A stretch of DNA of 62,000 nt. Source: Acanthaster planci. Taxonomy: Eukaryota > Echinodermata > Asteroidea > Valvatida > Acanthasteridae. Of the stretch, positions 25,025 to 38,500 are shown in pieces (within the stretch, counting starts at the first letter, position 1; each line of letters opens with the position of its first letter). Below the pieces are notes generated by a model, which ran no database searches, was not told where the DNA came from, and worked only from the letters and a program-made list of their open reading frames with translations. The stretch spans positions 455,607-517,606 of the forward strand of contig NW_019091487.1 of the NCBI RefSeq assembly GCF_001949145.1, given 5' to 3'. Both the position numbers and the translations under genes were made by a program.

Positions 25025-26959
25025 ATTAAAGACAAATTATTGTGTGCTTCTGGAGTCAAACATCATCTTCACGCAACAAGCAAGAACTTCATTTATGGAA
25101 ATTTCCAATCAACCCTTATCAGCTGACATCATTTTCATATCTTACATTCAAATTCTCTTTCCGTGTGAGCTTTGTGCAAAACAATCCCCTCATTGGTAAA
25201 AGAATAGCAAGACCACAAATAAACTGAATATTGGACATACAATTTATGCCATATGATATGTGCCCGAACCTGCTCACATGTGTATGTACTTTTTACACAA
25301 TATGCTTATGCAGGTTTTTATGATGTGAAGACGCTACAAGTTAACTTGAAAATCATGGCATATTACTCGTAGCAAAGTTTATAACATGACCACTAGGGTC
25401 AAACTACTACATGACATTTATTCCGCACTTTTGTGCACATTTAACTGAAAACTGGCCACCCCAATTCTGTGCTATTCTTACATATCTGAGTTGGTCCAGG
25501 TCTGAAACACAGGTCTTTGAAAAATGGATGAAGCAACAAAGCGTGGCGAGCAGTTTCCACAGGAACATGTTGTTTTAAAGCCACAGTCACGTAAACTGGG
25601 CATACATGAAGCCTTAGCCACACAGTACTGTTTGCAGTTCTTGATGAGTCTATGCTACAGGAAAATAGACTGAACCCTGTCCTCTATGCAGTTAACATGT
25701 GCCCTCCACCAATGCCAATATTGAGCCAAGCATGTCAGACAGAAATTATGTCACTGGTCAGAGCAACATAGGACAGGGGTTAATTGACCGGTCCATTGAC
25801 TCTTTACCATGTACAGTCGAACCTGGTCAATAAAAGGTCCTTCGGACTTGACAAATTACCTTGTTATAACAGGAACCTTGTATTATCAGGAATAAAAACA
25901 CTGAAAACAAAGGATAGGGACTAAAAATGTCCTCGTTGAAAGCAGAATCTTGTATTAACAGTACATGTACTCTTATTAACGAGGTTCGACTGTACATGAT
26001 AAAGAGTACGATTGAAATCAGCAACTGGTGCTAAAAATTGGAACAGAATCTAGCTATCACTCAACTGACTGCATTAATTTAGAATACAAATGGTACAACT
26101 AATGTGGACCATAACACTGCTTCAAGCATGTGTACCTATACATTTGTACATAGAGCCAATGTATTGCATCTGAAATATTAAATTGCTGAATCAAGGAAGT
26201 GAAAACTTCTACGCATTAATGCAAAATGTCAAGAAAAGTTACAAACATGTTGCATTATGGTTTTAGTTGTACACCACACCAGTGTTCTTGTTACTTGTTA
26301 TTATTGGTATATTTACAATTTTGTTGCTTAATCAAAAAAAAATTGCAAATAAAAATTTAGCAAGTTTGGGGATACATTAAATGCATGATTAATTCTAACA
26401 TCAGCTACACTTGGTGGGTGTGATAAACTACTCAAAACTGGATACGAGCAAGCATGATAAACAAAAAAGTTGGCATGATAAAATATAATTTTATCCACAA
26501 AAAGTGAAGTATGGACTCTCAATAAACTTTCACACTACCATTTTTGATGGCGGGAGTACATCTCATCGAAACATATTTTTACCACCACGACCAGAAATGA
26601 AACAAGAACAGTTTTTAAGGGCATACACAAGTAAGAAATGTGCAGTTAAAAACCTAAAGAATGATTAATTGCCAGGCAAATGTATCAGCCGAAATATGTC
26701 TCAACATTGCATAAACAATGTTTGGCAAGTTACAGTTCACATGTACATCTGTCGTCGTCACATAGGGCCAAGGCCAAACACTAGTATTAACATGGTTAAT
26801 GCCACTTCAAACTCCTGTCAACATGGTCAGTCAGACAGCCAAAAATTTATGAGAATTGAAGGAACAGTCAGCAGCAAATCAATTATTCAGTTACATGCAC
26901 AAAGACAGTCGCGGAAATGCAGTGAAACGAGACATGGTAACCATGTCAAAAGAGTTTAT
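25025..26959. other. First intron of the ZNF800-like gene (inferred)
   Basis: No coding exon is recognised. The stretch lies between the acceptor at 25011 and the CpG-rich block near 27 kb, so it is probably intron. It contains the MITE at 25814-25992. Confidence 0.4.
25814..25992 (-). mobile_element. MITE with CAGTCGAACCT termini, copy B (pogo/Tc1-like)
   Basis: The termini are cagtcgaacctgg and cgaggttcgactg, flanked by TA on each side. Aligned as its reverse complement it matches 12079-12264 throughout, so the two copies lie in opposite orientation. No transposase is present. Confidence 0.85.
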
Positions 26960-27720
26960 AATGTACGTGAATGTCGCGTCAAACAGACTCTGTGTCATGT
27001 GGTGGGCAAGCACTGCGCCCGAGGGTGTCTCGCCAACCACCCGGCCGGCAACCGAATTCTTGCTGAAAACTTCCCGGTTTCAAGCTTCAAAAATACAGCC
27101 AAAAATGGTCCTTCCTCATTACCAAGCCATTCACCACGACACAATTCAGGATATCTGGACTAACCTACGTTTGGGATAAGGGCCTTTTTGGACCATTTGA
27201 GGGGCTAAAGTTTCCAAAGAATGTAGGCACTCGTCCCGAGCCCCCCACAAAATGCACGACTCGTGACGCAGCGCGTCGGTCGGCATTCGGCCGGCTCCTG
27301 TCTCAACCGACCCGAAAACAAGTCCGGAATTCCCTATTTTACCCACCTGCAGACTGAATAAAACGAAACACAATGCTTCCAAGGGTAGCTAGAAGACTCT
27401 TCGGCCACAAGACAGGGGCTAAATTTCACGAAGGTGAAAAAAATTGGGCAGAATCGGCGACGATTCGACACTTGCCGGTTTTCGCGCACCGTTCCACGGA
27501 AAGAGCAATGGCGCACAACACACGGCCCTCTTTCTTCTTAGTTACCCACAATGCAAAGCGAAAAAACCTGGCGGTCGATCGTCTGACTGCGACACGTCCG
27601 CTCGTCACGCACACATTACACTCTGCCCCAACAAACATCATACAAAAACGCACAAGCTCCCGACCCAGACCAGACAATTTTCATCACTTTCATGTTCAAA
27701 CGATGACCCTGGTGATGGTA
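26960..27720 (-). promoter_or_regulatory. CpG-rich block, candidate promoter and first exon of the ZNF800-like gene
   Basis: CpG density is clearly higher here than in the flanks. On the minus strand a good donor (CTGCAG|GTGGGT) ends a possible 5' UTR exon at 27347; another (TAG|GTTAGT) lies near 27165. Either could splice to the acceptor at 25011. Short ORFs in this block look like chance frames of GC-rich DNA. Confidence 0.35.
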
Positions 27721-30700
27721 ATTAGCGGGGAAATACCCACAAGAAAAAAAATGTGATTTGACGGTCAGTTTGCAGTCATTATTTCCACCATTTCAGCTCT
27801 TGCACTTTCAAAGAAAATTTGCAATCAATTTTTGTTTCGAGGAATCGCAGAGTAGTCAGCACACTGCATGACCAAATAAAGAGACATAATAAATTTAACC
27901 TCCTTGTTCAAAGGGAAGCTAATTTAGAATGGTAACTGAATTTGCAATTTAGTCTCTGGATGATGTATCTCGAATGCCCCAGGTGTTCTTATCACGCCGT
28001 CTGTCCTTTGCCGAAGGATAGCATGACCTGCCGCGTCGGCGAGGCCGATCGTCCCCTTGCCAAATGCTGAGGCCAGGGGGCCTTTTGGGACTCGATGTCC
28101 ACACAAATGATTGATTCTTTGGTCGTTTCGGAGCTGGGCTTCGTGTATACCCGAGTTACCGAAGTTAATGGGGAAAATGAGCTGTCATCATGAAAGCCGT
28201 GTTAATGTTGGGTATCGAAAGTGAATAGACCATATTCGGCCATCCGTGGCCACGTGACAGGCAGGCACACTAAATTACCTCGCTCCGATGAGATCTGCAA
28301 TCGATGAGTGACTCGCTTTTTGAGTCCGCACACACACTCTGGATTTTGACACTTGCCAAAAAGTGACACATTTCGATGTCTATTAATGTAAATGACCATG
28401 TAAACCAATAAAGGTTGTTCAGCGTACGCGTAACATGCGTCGGTAATTTTCCGGTCACAAACTATATTATAAAAGTAGGCCTCGGCCTTTATGAAATTTG
28501 GATTATAAATATGGACACGCCGACCATATCACGCACGACTTAGTGCACGAAATAATTATTACAAACGTGCACTGGAGGATAGCGGCGCGAGGAAAAAGAT
28601 TCCAGACTAAAACACATGAAAACAGGTAAATTTCAAAGATCAAGACCAACAGGCGATGGGGGATCGGCCCAGCAGTAGAGCAGGCAAAGTAACGAGCCGG
28701 TAACTTCTATTAAATTCCTGCAGTGTAACTGGCTGGATATAATCGAATTGAAACAACCGATATCGATTTTGGATACGTAAACTCGGAGTAACCAAATGGG
28801 CTGCATTCGATTTGGAATTCGCAAATGAAGATGTCAGCATGTACTTGGTCAGAAATCCTGACGAAGCCGGGAAATTCATTACAGACACCAGCTTTCCGGA
28901 CTGTGACAGAAAAATGAATTCGTTCGAATATCGCACGTTGTTTTCGTTTCTGGTGGCAGGAAACCGTTTCGGTGTCAGCGTTCTTCGAGTGAATTCAGAG
29001 GAAAGGTGCAGAAAACTGCTTTAAGTATCATTTGTTTAGCGGAAAAACTGACCGGGCATTTTGACAGATTGTGACCAAGATTTTGTTTTAATCTTCATCA
29101 AACTGCTTGTCACACAACAGAATAAACCAATCGGTGACAGGAGCTCGACAAGGTAGTGACTGAAATACAGATTGAACAAAATCTTTTATGAATCTTGTTA
29201 TTGTCTGAATTCAACGATGGAACAATCATTTTCTAGTACATGTTAATTTTTTTTCGTCCAAAGCATCTCTTCCATCAGTTGCCACGCAACCAACAGTTAT
29301 CCATGGTATAAAAGACTGGTACCCATATAATTGCACACGAAGATCGTGTAAAGACCGTACGGTGATGACCTAAAGGGTCAAAAAGCCAGTTAGATCGTGT
29401 GCGCTGGTACCCAGTACGTTCAAAGTGTACACTACGGCCACGTCGTCAACCAGCCCTGTCTAAAAGATAAAAGGCTTATTAATAAATGGATTAACAGGAA
29501 ACCAACCGCCGGCCACCGTAATTTGGAGTACCCGGATGTGGAACCAACTAGTGCAGTGGCTGTGCAACTAGTTCCTGATGCTAAATAAAATAATTCATTA
29601 TGATAACAAACCGTAAACTGGGGAAATTTACATCGACCCAAAAGGTTTCTCCGGGTGGGAAAAAAAGCTTTGTTTTTCATTTCTATTCGGAAAAGGCCTG
29701 CCTGAACGGCTATGTTTGATAAAAATTACCCTCAGGCGTTATCATGGGGAATCGGGAGGGGATGCAAAGATATAAAGTTACCCAAGCTCTACAATATTTT
29801 GCCGTAATCTTTGAAGTGTCAACCCGTCATAATCGACACAAGCCCACCATCGAATCGCTTTACACACGAAAAAGGCCCACCTTCTCAAAAGGACACAGCA
29901 TTCCCAACGCAAACGTGGACGCCCGCTCTCGTCTCGACTATGTACATGTACGTTTACATTTTGTCAGTTGTGGATCAAACTACTCTAGCCTACTTTCATT
30001 CCATGTGAGGAACCTTCACTTAATAGTGTTCAGTTTGAAACCAGTGTGCTTGCTTCCTTCTGTTGTCAAGTTATACAAATAAACATATTTATCACAGCTT
30101 CCCACGGTAGGAGACGACAGATCTTCCTGAAAATTGCTGAGAAATTTCAAAACAGAAGTTGGTAACAAATGCGTTAAAACAACCTATGCGTGCATTGTGG
30201 GTGTTTTGCCGCAAAGCTAAAGCAGAAAAAACAGTTGGTTCCTCTTGTAATACAGGTGGTTTCGGAAACTATTTACATGTCAATGACCTGCTCTAGAAAG
30301 AGACAAAGCTCGCCAGATGCTGGTTTACGTCCGAGTCCGATGATGCGCACTGCGTTAGTACGGAAGTCTGGGCACAGATTTCACTTGTCCAATGAGATTT
30401 TACTGAAGCCCCTTCGTTGCACAAGGATCTGGACATAGGCCTACTTATTTCTTTTACAGTATGGATATTAGACTGGTGTGGATAAGAAGGCATGCACATC
30501 ATTATGATCCAGTGTCACTTCCATAGAAAATTAACATTATTCACAGAACAATCACAACAGCCGATGACGTCACCAGCGCGAGCCAACTCTGTTGCAATTT
30601 GCGGAGAGCACGTAAAAATTTCGCCTCTTGTTACCACATAAAACATCCTAGTCATAACACCCTCACTTCAACCCCATGCTATTCTCATCCAATTTCCTCC

Positions 30701-32555
30701 AACCTAACGATGGCTTGCAAGAAAAGGCGGGAAGATGACGAAAGAAAGACGCTGTGATCGTGTTACCAACAGAGCTGATGATTGGTTTACCGTCTCCAAG
30801 ATCGTTTTCCCTCCAAGTCTGCGCGCTATGGGACAAGTTTCCTGCCGCCATCCGTATCAACCTATTATATCCAAGGCGATTTCTTAATAATGCAACGTCT
30901 GTGGTATATAGAGACATTTCAACGAGAACTTAATATCAGTTTCTTGAAGGGTTGATTGAAAACCATTCAAGTCATGAAATCCTATCTTCGGATGACAATG
31001 ACACCATAAGGTATACCTTCAATGCACTGTATTCCGTCGAATGGATCGCGCAACTTCATACCGACCCCTCTCCGCATTTTTTTCGGTGTCACTGTATTCC
31101 CCTTTTCCTTGTTAACGTAAAGTCTACTTCTTTCTCTACAATTCTCAAGATTCAAACTTTCAATGTTTACACAACAAACATACCATCCTTTTATTTTCTT
31201 TAAAAAGTGCGTGTTGAGTGTTGGAGGCTGTTAGTTTCTAAAGCTTCGCGTTTAATATTTCAACTCCATACAGGGCATCTTACAATGTGCCAACTACTTC
31301 ATTGATCTAATGTGGCGTGCCTAGGGTTGAATTTGCGAGAGGTCTATTTTAAAGGCCACTAAGATTAGATTTGGTCATGATTTTCAACAATACAAAAGCT
31401 CTTCCTGTGTTTTCAAAATTCGAAGCGGGCGTGGGGGAACAATTCCGCGCAAAAGCTTCGAGTCGCAAGCTTGACACTTCATCCCCAGTTAACTGTCACT
31501 GTAATTTCAGACAGGCAATAATTTTAAAAGAGCTATCTGCTGATCACGTGGCCACACAAAAGAGAGGAAAGACATGACAGTAGAGAGAAAAGAAAATTAC
31601 TAAAATTGTGAAAATAATCTAGCAGTATGCTCAAGATGAACTCAAACGTGAGACAGACGAAACACTTCTCATCACATTTCACGTGTGAATCCACGTTATC
31701 GATGGCATACAAGAGAATTTCTCGAGCAAAACATGACTTTCCAACTACTGTCACTACATTCATGTGATACTATGCGACAACTTTTTAACACGTGTATTAA
31801 AAAATGATTTGGTTTTACGAAAGTTACGCAACAATGCCACAAAATGAGATCAGACATTTTGACAAATATTAGCCACACCCCAAAATGCGGGCCAGTTTTA
31901 CTTACCCCCCAAAAAAAAACACCCAAAGCAAACCGAATATAAAGCAATGTATACGTATTGCACTTAAGGGGTTGATCCTTAATTGGTATATTACCAACAA
32001 ATTCCTCCAAAAATCATGGGTTATCTTTACATTTCATACGCCTACGAATGGTACATGCAATCTATATTACACATGTTTTCAAGCCATTTTTCTTTTCCTT
32101 TAACATAATTTACAGCATTATCTTCAATTCCAAATACATGTAGTTTGGTCACTAAACTTAATTCATTTACGTGCAATATGCCAGTAATAACATCTAGTTG
32201 TTAAGTCTTCTCGGTTTTGCGTTAATGCAAAAAAATCTTGTAGACTGAAAAAATTCAACCTAGTTTCTGTCTTGTACCAATGTTGGAGCTGGCACCAATT
32301 GTAAGTACATGTAACCCGTTCACAAGACTGTAATAATCCCAAATCTTGAAGATGATTATAGAAATGTATCTGGGGTAATCCAACCAGCGATTAGAGATGA
32401 ATTTCTTAAATATATCACATGACCAGTTTTCAACCAATGAAGCGTTACGATCTCAGTGTCATTAAACATATCATTTTATAACATGTCTCTCCAAATTAAA
32501 TAATAAATGGCATCACATCAATGAACTGTAAGAACCTAAATAATACTACAATACT
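27721..32555. other. Intergenic region between the ZNF800-like gene and the 3' end of EXOC3
   Basis: No recognisable gene was found on either strand. Local CpG enrichment continues around 27980-28130. A tataaaa motif lies near 29307 (ccatggtataaaag), without a convincing ORF after it. The many short ORFs lack domain matches and splice context. Confidence 0.35.
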
Positions 32556-32565
32556 TTTATTTATT
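32556..32565 (-). terminator. Polyadenylation signals of EXOC3
   Basis: Two overlapping AATAAA hexamers on the minus strand overlap and follow the EXOC3 stop codon (32561-32563). This implies a very short 3' UTR. Confidence 0.7.
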
Positions 32566-35500
32566 TTACAAGTGAAAAGATTGTTTTGGGTGTCTTCTTT
32601 CTTGCACTATCTTCTCCCAAAACGTCTTCTATAACCTGCAGAAAAGTGAAAAAAATACAAATGTACTAAATCGAAACAGCAGACACAGTGACCGAATATG
32701 AACGGTCAGCAATGGTTTTTTTTTGCCATTCAAGTCAGGCATTTAATAGTCCATTGTGTATGTGGTTTTGGAACAGAATACAAATCTGCCTCTGGTTGGC
32801 TAAGAATGACGGGTACCGGTAATATAAGATGGTAACCTGACTCCTTACCTGTCGTGCACTGGAGATGGACATATCTCCTCTCATGACAAGCAAGTTGACC
32901 AGGTGGTCAGTGCGAATGTCTGCATACTTGTTGACCAGTCCCGAGATCTCTAGGGACAGCAGGGACGTGTCCATCAGTTTGATGACTTCGGCCAGCATTG
33001 GAATAACTTCACATGGAGACTTGTCCTATTGGATGAGACAATGACGTAGTGAACACTATAATGTTACTATAACTGCGGAAAGTAACCTGCTTAATCCACC
33101 AACTCTCATGAATTACCTACTGGGTTATTTTGACAATCTTTTGAAATGTAGCAAAGGTGGAACATCATGTTGGTTCTTAAGTATTTTGTTGGAAGTTTGA
33201 ACTTCCAATGCCTAAAACACTGTACTGGTTTCCACCACTACACTTTGACCCTTTACATTTGTCAGTGTGTATGTTGTAAATTGTGCCTTGTGAACAAAGA
33301 TTTGGGGACACCTGCAAGATAGGATTAATTGATTAATAGTTAAAACATCAGTATATGTACTAAGTTTGATGAGTGGAAGGGGTTCAAACCAAACTATAAT
33401 CAATCGCTCGGTTCAACTAGTATTAATCAGAAGTTAGTCTTTGGATGGTTTTTCTCAGAGAAATGAAGTGTCAGACAGTAAGCTGGTCCTTACACAACAA
33501 AGTGGACTAATTCCATTGTAAATCGACAGATATCTAAGGAGCATGCAGAACATTTCTGTCCAAAGCCATTTTGGGGCAAAACTGAATACCTCTCTTTTCA
33601 GGATGCGTTCAAAGAGAGCCTCGATTTGTTCAGATTCCTTGAACATTTTGTCAGCTGCTGTCCTTCGCTCTTCGTAGCTCCTGAACGTCATTCGCCTGGT
33701 TGAAATGAAAATTGGTCTATTAGTACCTTATCATTACTTTGCTCATGAGCTGACTGATTGGTTGAATAGTGGATTACTTCATCAATGGAATGACTGATTG
33801 GTTGAATAGTGGATTATTTCATCAGTAGGTTGACTGATTGGTTGAACAGTGGATTACTTCATCAATGGATTGACTGATTCAACCAATGGTTGATTACTTC
33901 ATCAATGGATTGACTGATTGGTTGAATGGTTGATTACTTCATCAGTGGATAAATTGAAAGATGAAAACATGAAAGAATTATTCCACTAATGACAGGATTG
34001 GATCAGGCTGAAACAATGGAAATGTGAAGCCTGGAATTTAAACTTTAATGGATTCCAAGTCTACTGTCTTCCATCTAGATCTTAGGCAATGGACTGAGAC
34101 TTTGCAAACTGACAAAGGGAAATGAAATTACTGCTGTTCAGAAGAACTGGCCAGAAAGATTCTGTTAATAATTATTTAAAGGCTTTGTGTGTTTCTACTT
34201 GTGCTTGGTACTTCGCAAACATCCTCAGCAGGATGATAACCATGCCAGTGTATCATTGGCAATTACACAGTGTGACTGATGGACTATTTCATTGATCATG
34301 AATGGAATTAAAGATTTTGTTGAAAACCTGATAGATGGTCTTACTTTTCTACAAGCGCCTTGATGTATTCTGTCACCAGAGTTGTTTCCAGCTGTCTCAC
34401 GAGTGGCTCAAAGAAGTTTTTCTTGAGGTGAACAAAGTCTCGATAGTAGTCCTCAATGGTCACACACACGGTGTCAATGGCTGGAGACGTTTGAATCTGA
34501 AGCCTACGATAACGACAGGGTTAGTCAGCTACTGTCAGAGGTGCAAGTGCTACATTCAACCCAAGTCACAGGAATGAAATGCAACCATTGATAGGCTAAA
34601 CAGCGCCCTCTATCACTCCCTCAAGCACACAGAGAATAAAATAGCTGGATCTTTAGAGATTTCTACAGCTGTGTCGGAAACATCCTTCGGGAATTGTGGC
34701 TATGTCTGCTGTCAGCATGCCCAGTGTGTTTTCCAATGGGTGAGGACCTAGACCTAGCTCTAGACTAATGGCTTCAGATGTAGCCTAAGCGCTGAGGTAC
34801 TCATGGAGAGGCTTGACGACTAAACTCACCACGTTCTTGACAGGAGTTGCTGTAGATGAGGTTGTAGATCCATCAACATCTCACCAATCAGATCACTCAT
34901 GCTTGGATGACAAAGACAAATATGAAATGTTGACCAAAAACAGGTGATTTTTATTGTTCTGAATTCTCCCATGAGGTAAGGGGCACAAGTGAATTATCCC
35001 ATTTGCATTATCCCATTATTGCATTTTGTGAAATATACCCTCTGACACCAGCCAATCCCTGTGCATTTTGTGAAATATACCCTCTGACACCAGCCAATCC
35101 CTGTGCATTTTGTGAAATANNNNNNNNNNNNNNNNNNNNNNNNNNNNNNNNNNNNNNNNNNNNNNNNNNNNNNNNNNNNNNNNNNNNNNNNNNNNNNNNN
35201 NNNNNNNNNNNNNNNNNNNNNNNNNNNNNNNNNNNNNNNNNNNNNNNNNNNNNNNNNNNNNNNNNNNNNNNNNNNNNNNNNNNNNNNNNNNNNNNNNNNN
35301 NNNNNNNNNNNNNNNNNNNNNNNNNNNNNNNNNNNNNNNNNNNNNNNNNNNNNNNNNNNNNNNNNNNNNNNNNNNNNNNNNNNNNNNNNNNNNNNNNNNN
35401 NNNNNNNNNNNNNNNNNNNNNNNNNNNNNNNNNNNNNNNNNNNNNNNNNNNNNNNNNNNNNNNNNNNNNNNNNNNNNNNNNNNNNNNNNNNNNNNNNNNN

Positions 35501-38500
35501 NNNNNNNNNNNNNNNNNNNNNNNNNNNNNNNNNNNNNNNNNNNNNNNNNNNNNNNNNNNNNNNNNNNNNNNNNNNNNNNNNNNNNNNNNNNNNNNNNNNN
35601 NNNNNNNNNNNNNNNNNNNNNNNNNNNNNNNNNNNNNNNNNNNNNNNNNNNNNNNNNNNNNNNNNNNNNNNNNNNNNNNNNNNNNNNNNNNNNNNNNNNN
35701 NNNNNNNNNNNNNNNNNNNNNNNNNNNNNNNNNNNNNNNNNNNNNNNNNNNNNNNNNNNNNNNNNNNNNNNNNNNNNNNNNNNNNNNNNNNNNNNNNNNN
35801 NNNNNNNNNNNNNNNNNNNNNNNNNNNNNNNNNNNNNNNNNNNNNNNNNNNNNNNNNNNNNNNNNNNNNNNNNNNNNNNNNNNNNNNNNNNNNNNNNNNN
35901 NNNNNNNNNNNNNNNNNNNNNNNNNNNNNNNNNTTTTTTTTTCTAAATGCTGCATAAAGATCGCAGAGAGATGAAACATGGGCTTATCTACATTTTAATC
36001 CAGTGCAACTTTATAAAAAGTTGCCGTACCATTCCATACTGAGTCTGTTGAAGGAATCAACGAGGTTCTGGACAAAGGTTGTGGAACTGGGCTCATTGGC
36101 AGGGAGGTTGAGATGTCTCTTCTAAAACAATAAAAACAAAGACAAAAATGGCAAAATCAAAACCTCTGTGGTGGGAGCAAATATCAGAAGATCTTATCCA
36201 CAAATCAATCCGGGTGGGATTTGAACCCCGGCTTCTGAGATGTAGGTAAGAAAAGTAGCACTTTGTCAATCTGGTTCCCTTGGCTATTTTAAAGGGACTT
36301 TCAACTTTGAAAAGCCTTACCTCAAGTTGTTTGGTGAATTCAATGAAGAGCATGAAATTGTTGACCACTGCAACCTGATAAGACCAATTGTAACAGGAAG
36401 AAAGTTCACCAAAATGTTTTGCTCAAGGTCAACGGGGCAAGTGATTACCAAAACCACTGAGAGCATGAACTAAATGCTGCAAAGCTCCTCAGCAGGAAAC
36501 ACTGCCTCGCAAATGTGGGTGTTCTGCAAGTCTTAGCAGAAAAGCAGTTGAACACAGTAGGCACTGCATTGCATTTGCCTCTGCCCATTTCTGCTGAGCA
36601 TTTCTTCTCTATGCTTAGCAGTTTTCTGTGTTGAACAATCCTCATTTTTGGCTTACCATGTACTGGAAGTAGAACCTTGGCTGGCTTCGGTCAGCAAGGT
36701 GATCCTTCTTGTAATTCTTAATAGCACCTGCAATAAGTCATAAAAATCATGACCATCCAAATCCTTCAAAACCCACCAACAGGTTTGGAAGATTTTGTAG
36801 GACTAAGGATGGTAGAATACAGCAAATCTTTCTTTACATGTGGCTTCATGTCCGTTGGAAATTGAAGTAAAGAGAATGTGGTGTTGGTTTCCAACAGGGT
36901 AGGTTTTGTAGATTTAGGAAGGTTCCAAGCAAAAATACCTAAAAAAATAAATAGGAAGGAAATGTGTGAGTTTTTCCATAATTTGCTCGATAAATGGTAC
37001 AACCCTGGGCATGTGCACCCCTTAGCAAATGATAAAGCAGAGTTGGGTCAAAGGTCAGGGTTCAAGGATCACTTGTTTGGCTGGTAATACCAGCAATGTC
37101 ATGTTATTTATTTTAAATACCAAATCCAATGGACAGGCAAAGAATTTGAATGATATGATGAATTGAAAGCCAAGACTCACATCTATAAATGTCAATGAAG
37201 AGCTGGAGTTCTTGGATGCAGAGTAGGACCACTTTGGTGGTCAAATACAGGCAAAGAATTTGAATGATATGACGTATTGAAAGCCAAAACTCACATCTGT
37301 AAATGTCAATGAAGAGCTGGAGTTCTTCGATGCAGAGTAGGACCACTTTGGTGGTCAAATACAGGCAAAGAATTTGAATGATATGACGTATTGAAAGCCA
37401 AGACTCACATCTGTAAATGTCAATGAAGAGCTGGAGTTCTTCGATGCAGAGTAGGACCACTTTGGTGGTCAAATCTGTGCTGATTTGGTTGGAAACTTGA
37501 AGCTAATGATGGCAGGGGACGGAGGGGGAAATAGGAAAGATATAAACATCAAACAAACGTAGGGATGAATGCAGGTTCTAAAAAGTGTGGAAACTGGAAA
37601 TTTGGTCAAATGTACATACGTGAATACTAACAAGAACATGACATTTTTTTTTAAAAGCCGTAAAATCTTGAAATTCTGGAGGAGTTAAATCCCTTGGAAG
37701 AGGATGCAAGAACACAGCAAGTTAGTTTAGCAGATAGTGGAAACCACTCGATGGTTTTGAGGAAGATCAAATTCTCATTGGACTCACATTTTGTTCTATC
37801 ATCTGGAAAATAATGACAGGTAACTGGGTACGGAAGTAGCCTTCGCCATCTGCATCTGGCTCTGTGTCACTCTGCCAATCCTAGCAAAATGAAGACAGGA
37901 AATTTCTAATTGCAGAAAGGGAGAGCGGACTGGGGTGATTTGAATCTGACAGAACTCTGGAGTCAGTAATACACGAACTGACATCAAATTGCACTGCAAG
38001 TTATTGTTCTGTGCTTTTTAACAAGTAATATGGGCATATGTAACGTGTGGGCTGTGTGGCAAGCACATCTTGACAACATAAGTGTGACAAACTTCTATTG
38101 TGGGGTTTAAAATATAGGACAAACTGACCTTGACATCCGACTGCAAGGCATTGCCCATCCACCTCTGGATGTTAGTGTGAAGGGTTTTCAGATATCTGAT
38201 GAAAAAAAGGGGATCAGAAACACCAACCACTGACTTCAAGGGTTGAAACAAACTTTTACTGCTTAAAAGTTAACCTCAAAAGTAGCGAGGATCGATAATA
38301 AACAACAGATACTAAGAAATACATAAGCTCCAAAATGCAGATCACAGAAGTGTACAAATGGTTAGACAAATACTGCTGATTCTTCCACTTACTGTTGCTG
38401 TAGGTCCTCAACTATATTTGGTGGAAGTAGAGGAGGTAACTTCTTGATGTCAATACCAAGCTCAGCATGGCTCATCATCATTGGTCCCCTGAGGTCACGT

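Noticed and set aside
22638-25199. Plus-strand ORFs antisense to the zinc-finger gene
   Set aside because: Shadows of the minus-strand coding exon.
26669-27179. Plus-strand ORFs of 164 and 107 codons
   Set aside because: No domain, no splice context, in a CpG-rich block where stop codons are rarer. More likely the ZNF800-like promoter region.
27373-27756. Plus-strand ORF of 127 codons
   Set aside because: Same CpG-rich block; composition looks random and overlapping antisense frames are equally open.
35003-35979. ORFs of about 284-323 codons on both strands
   Set aside because: They are created by the N run and the 42-bp repeat.
37113-37472. 119-codon ORF as a separate repeat-protein gene
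   Set aside because: It is the EXOC3 exon end copied three times; the first copy clearly belongs to the EXOC3 frame.
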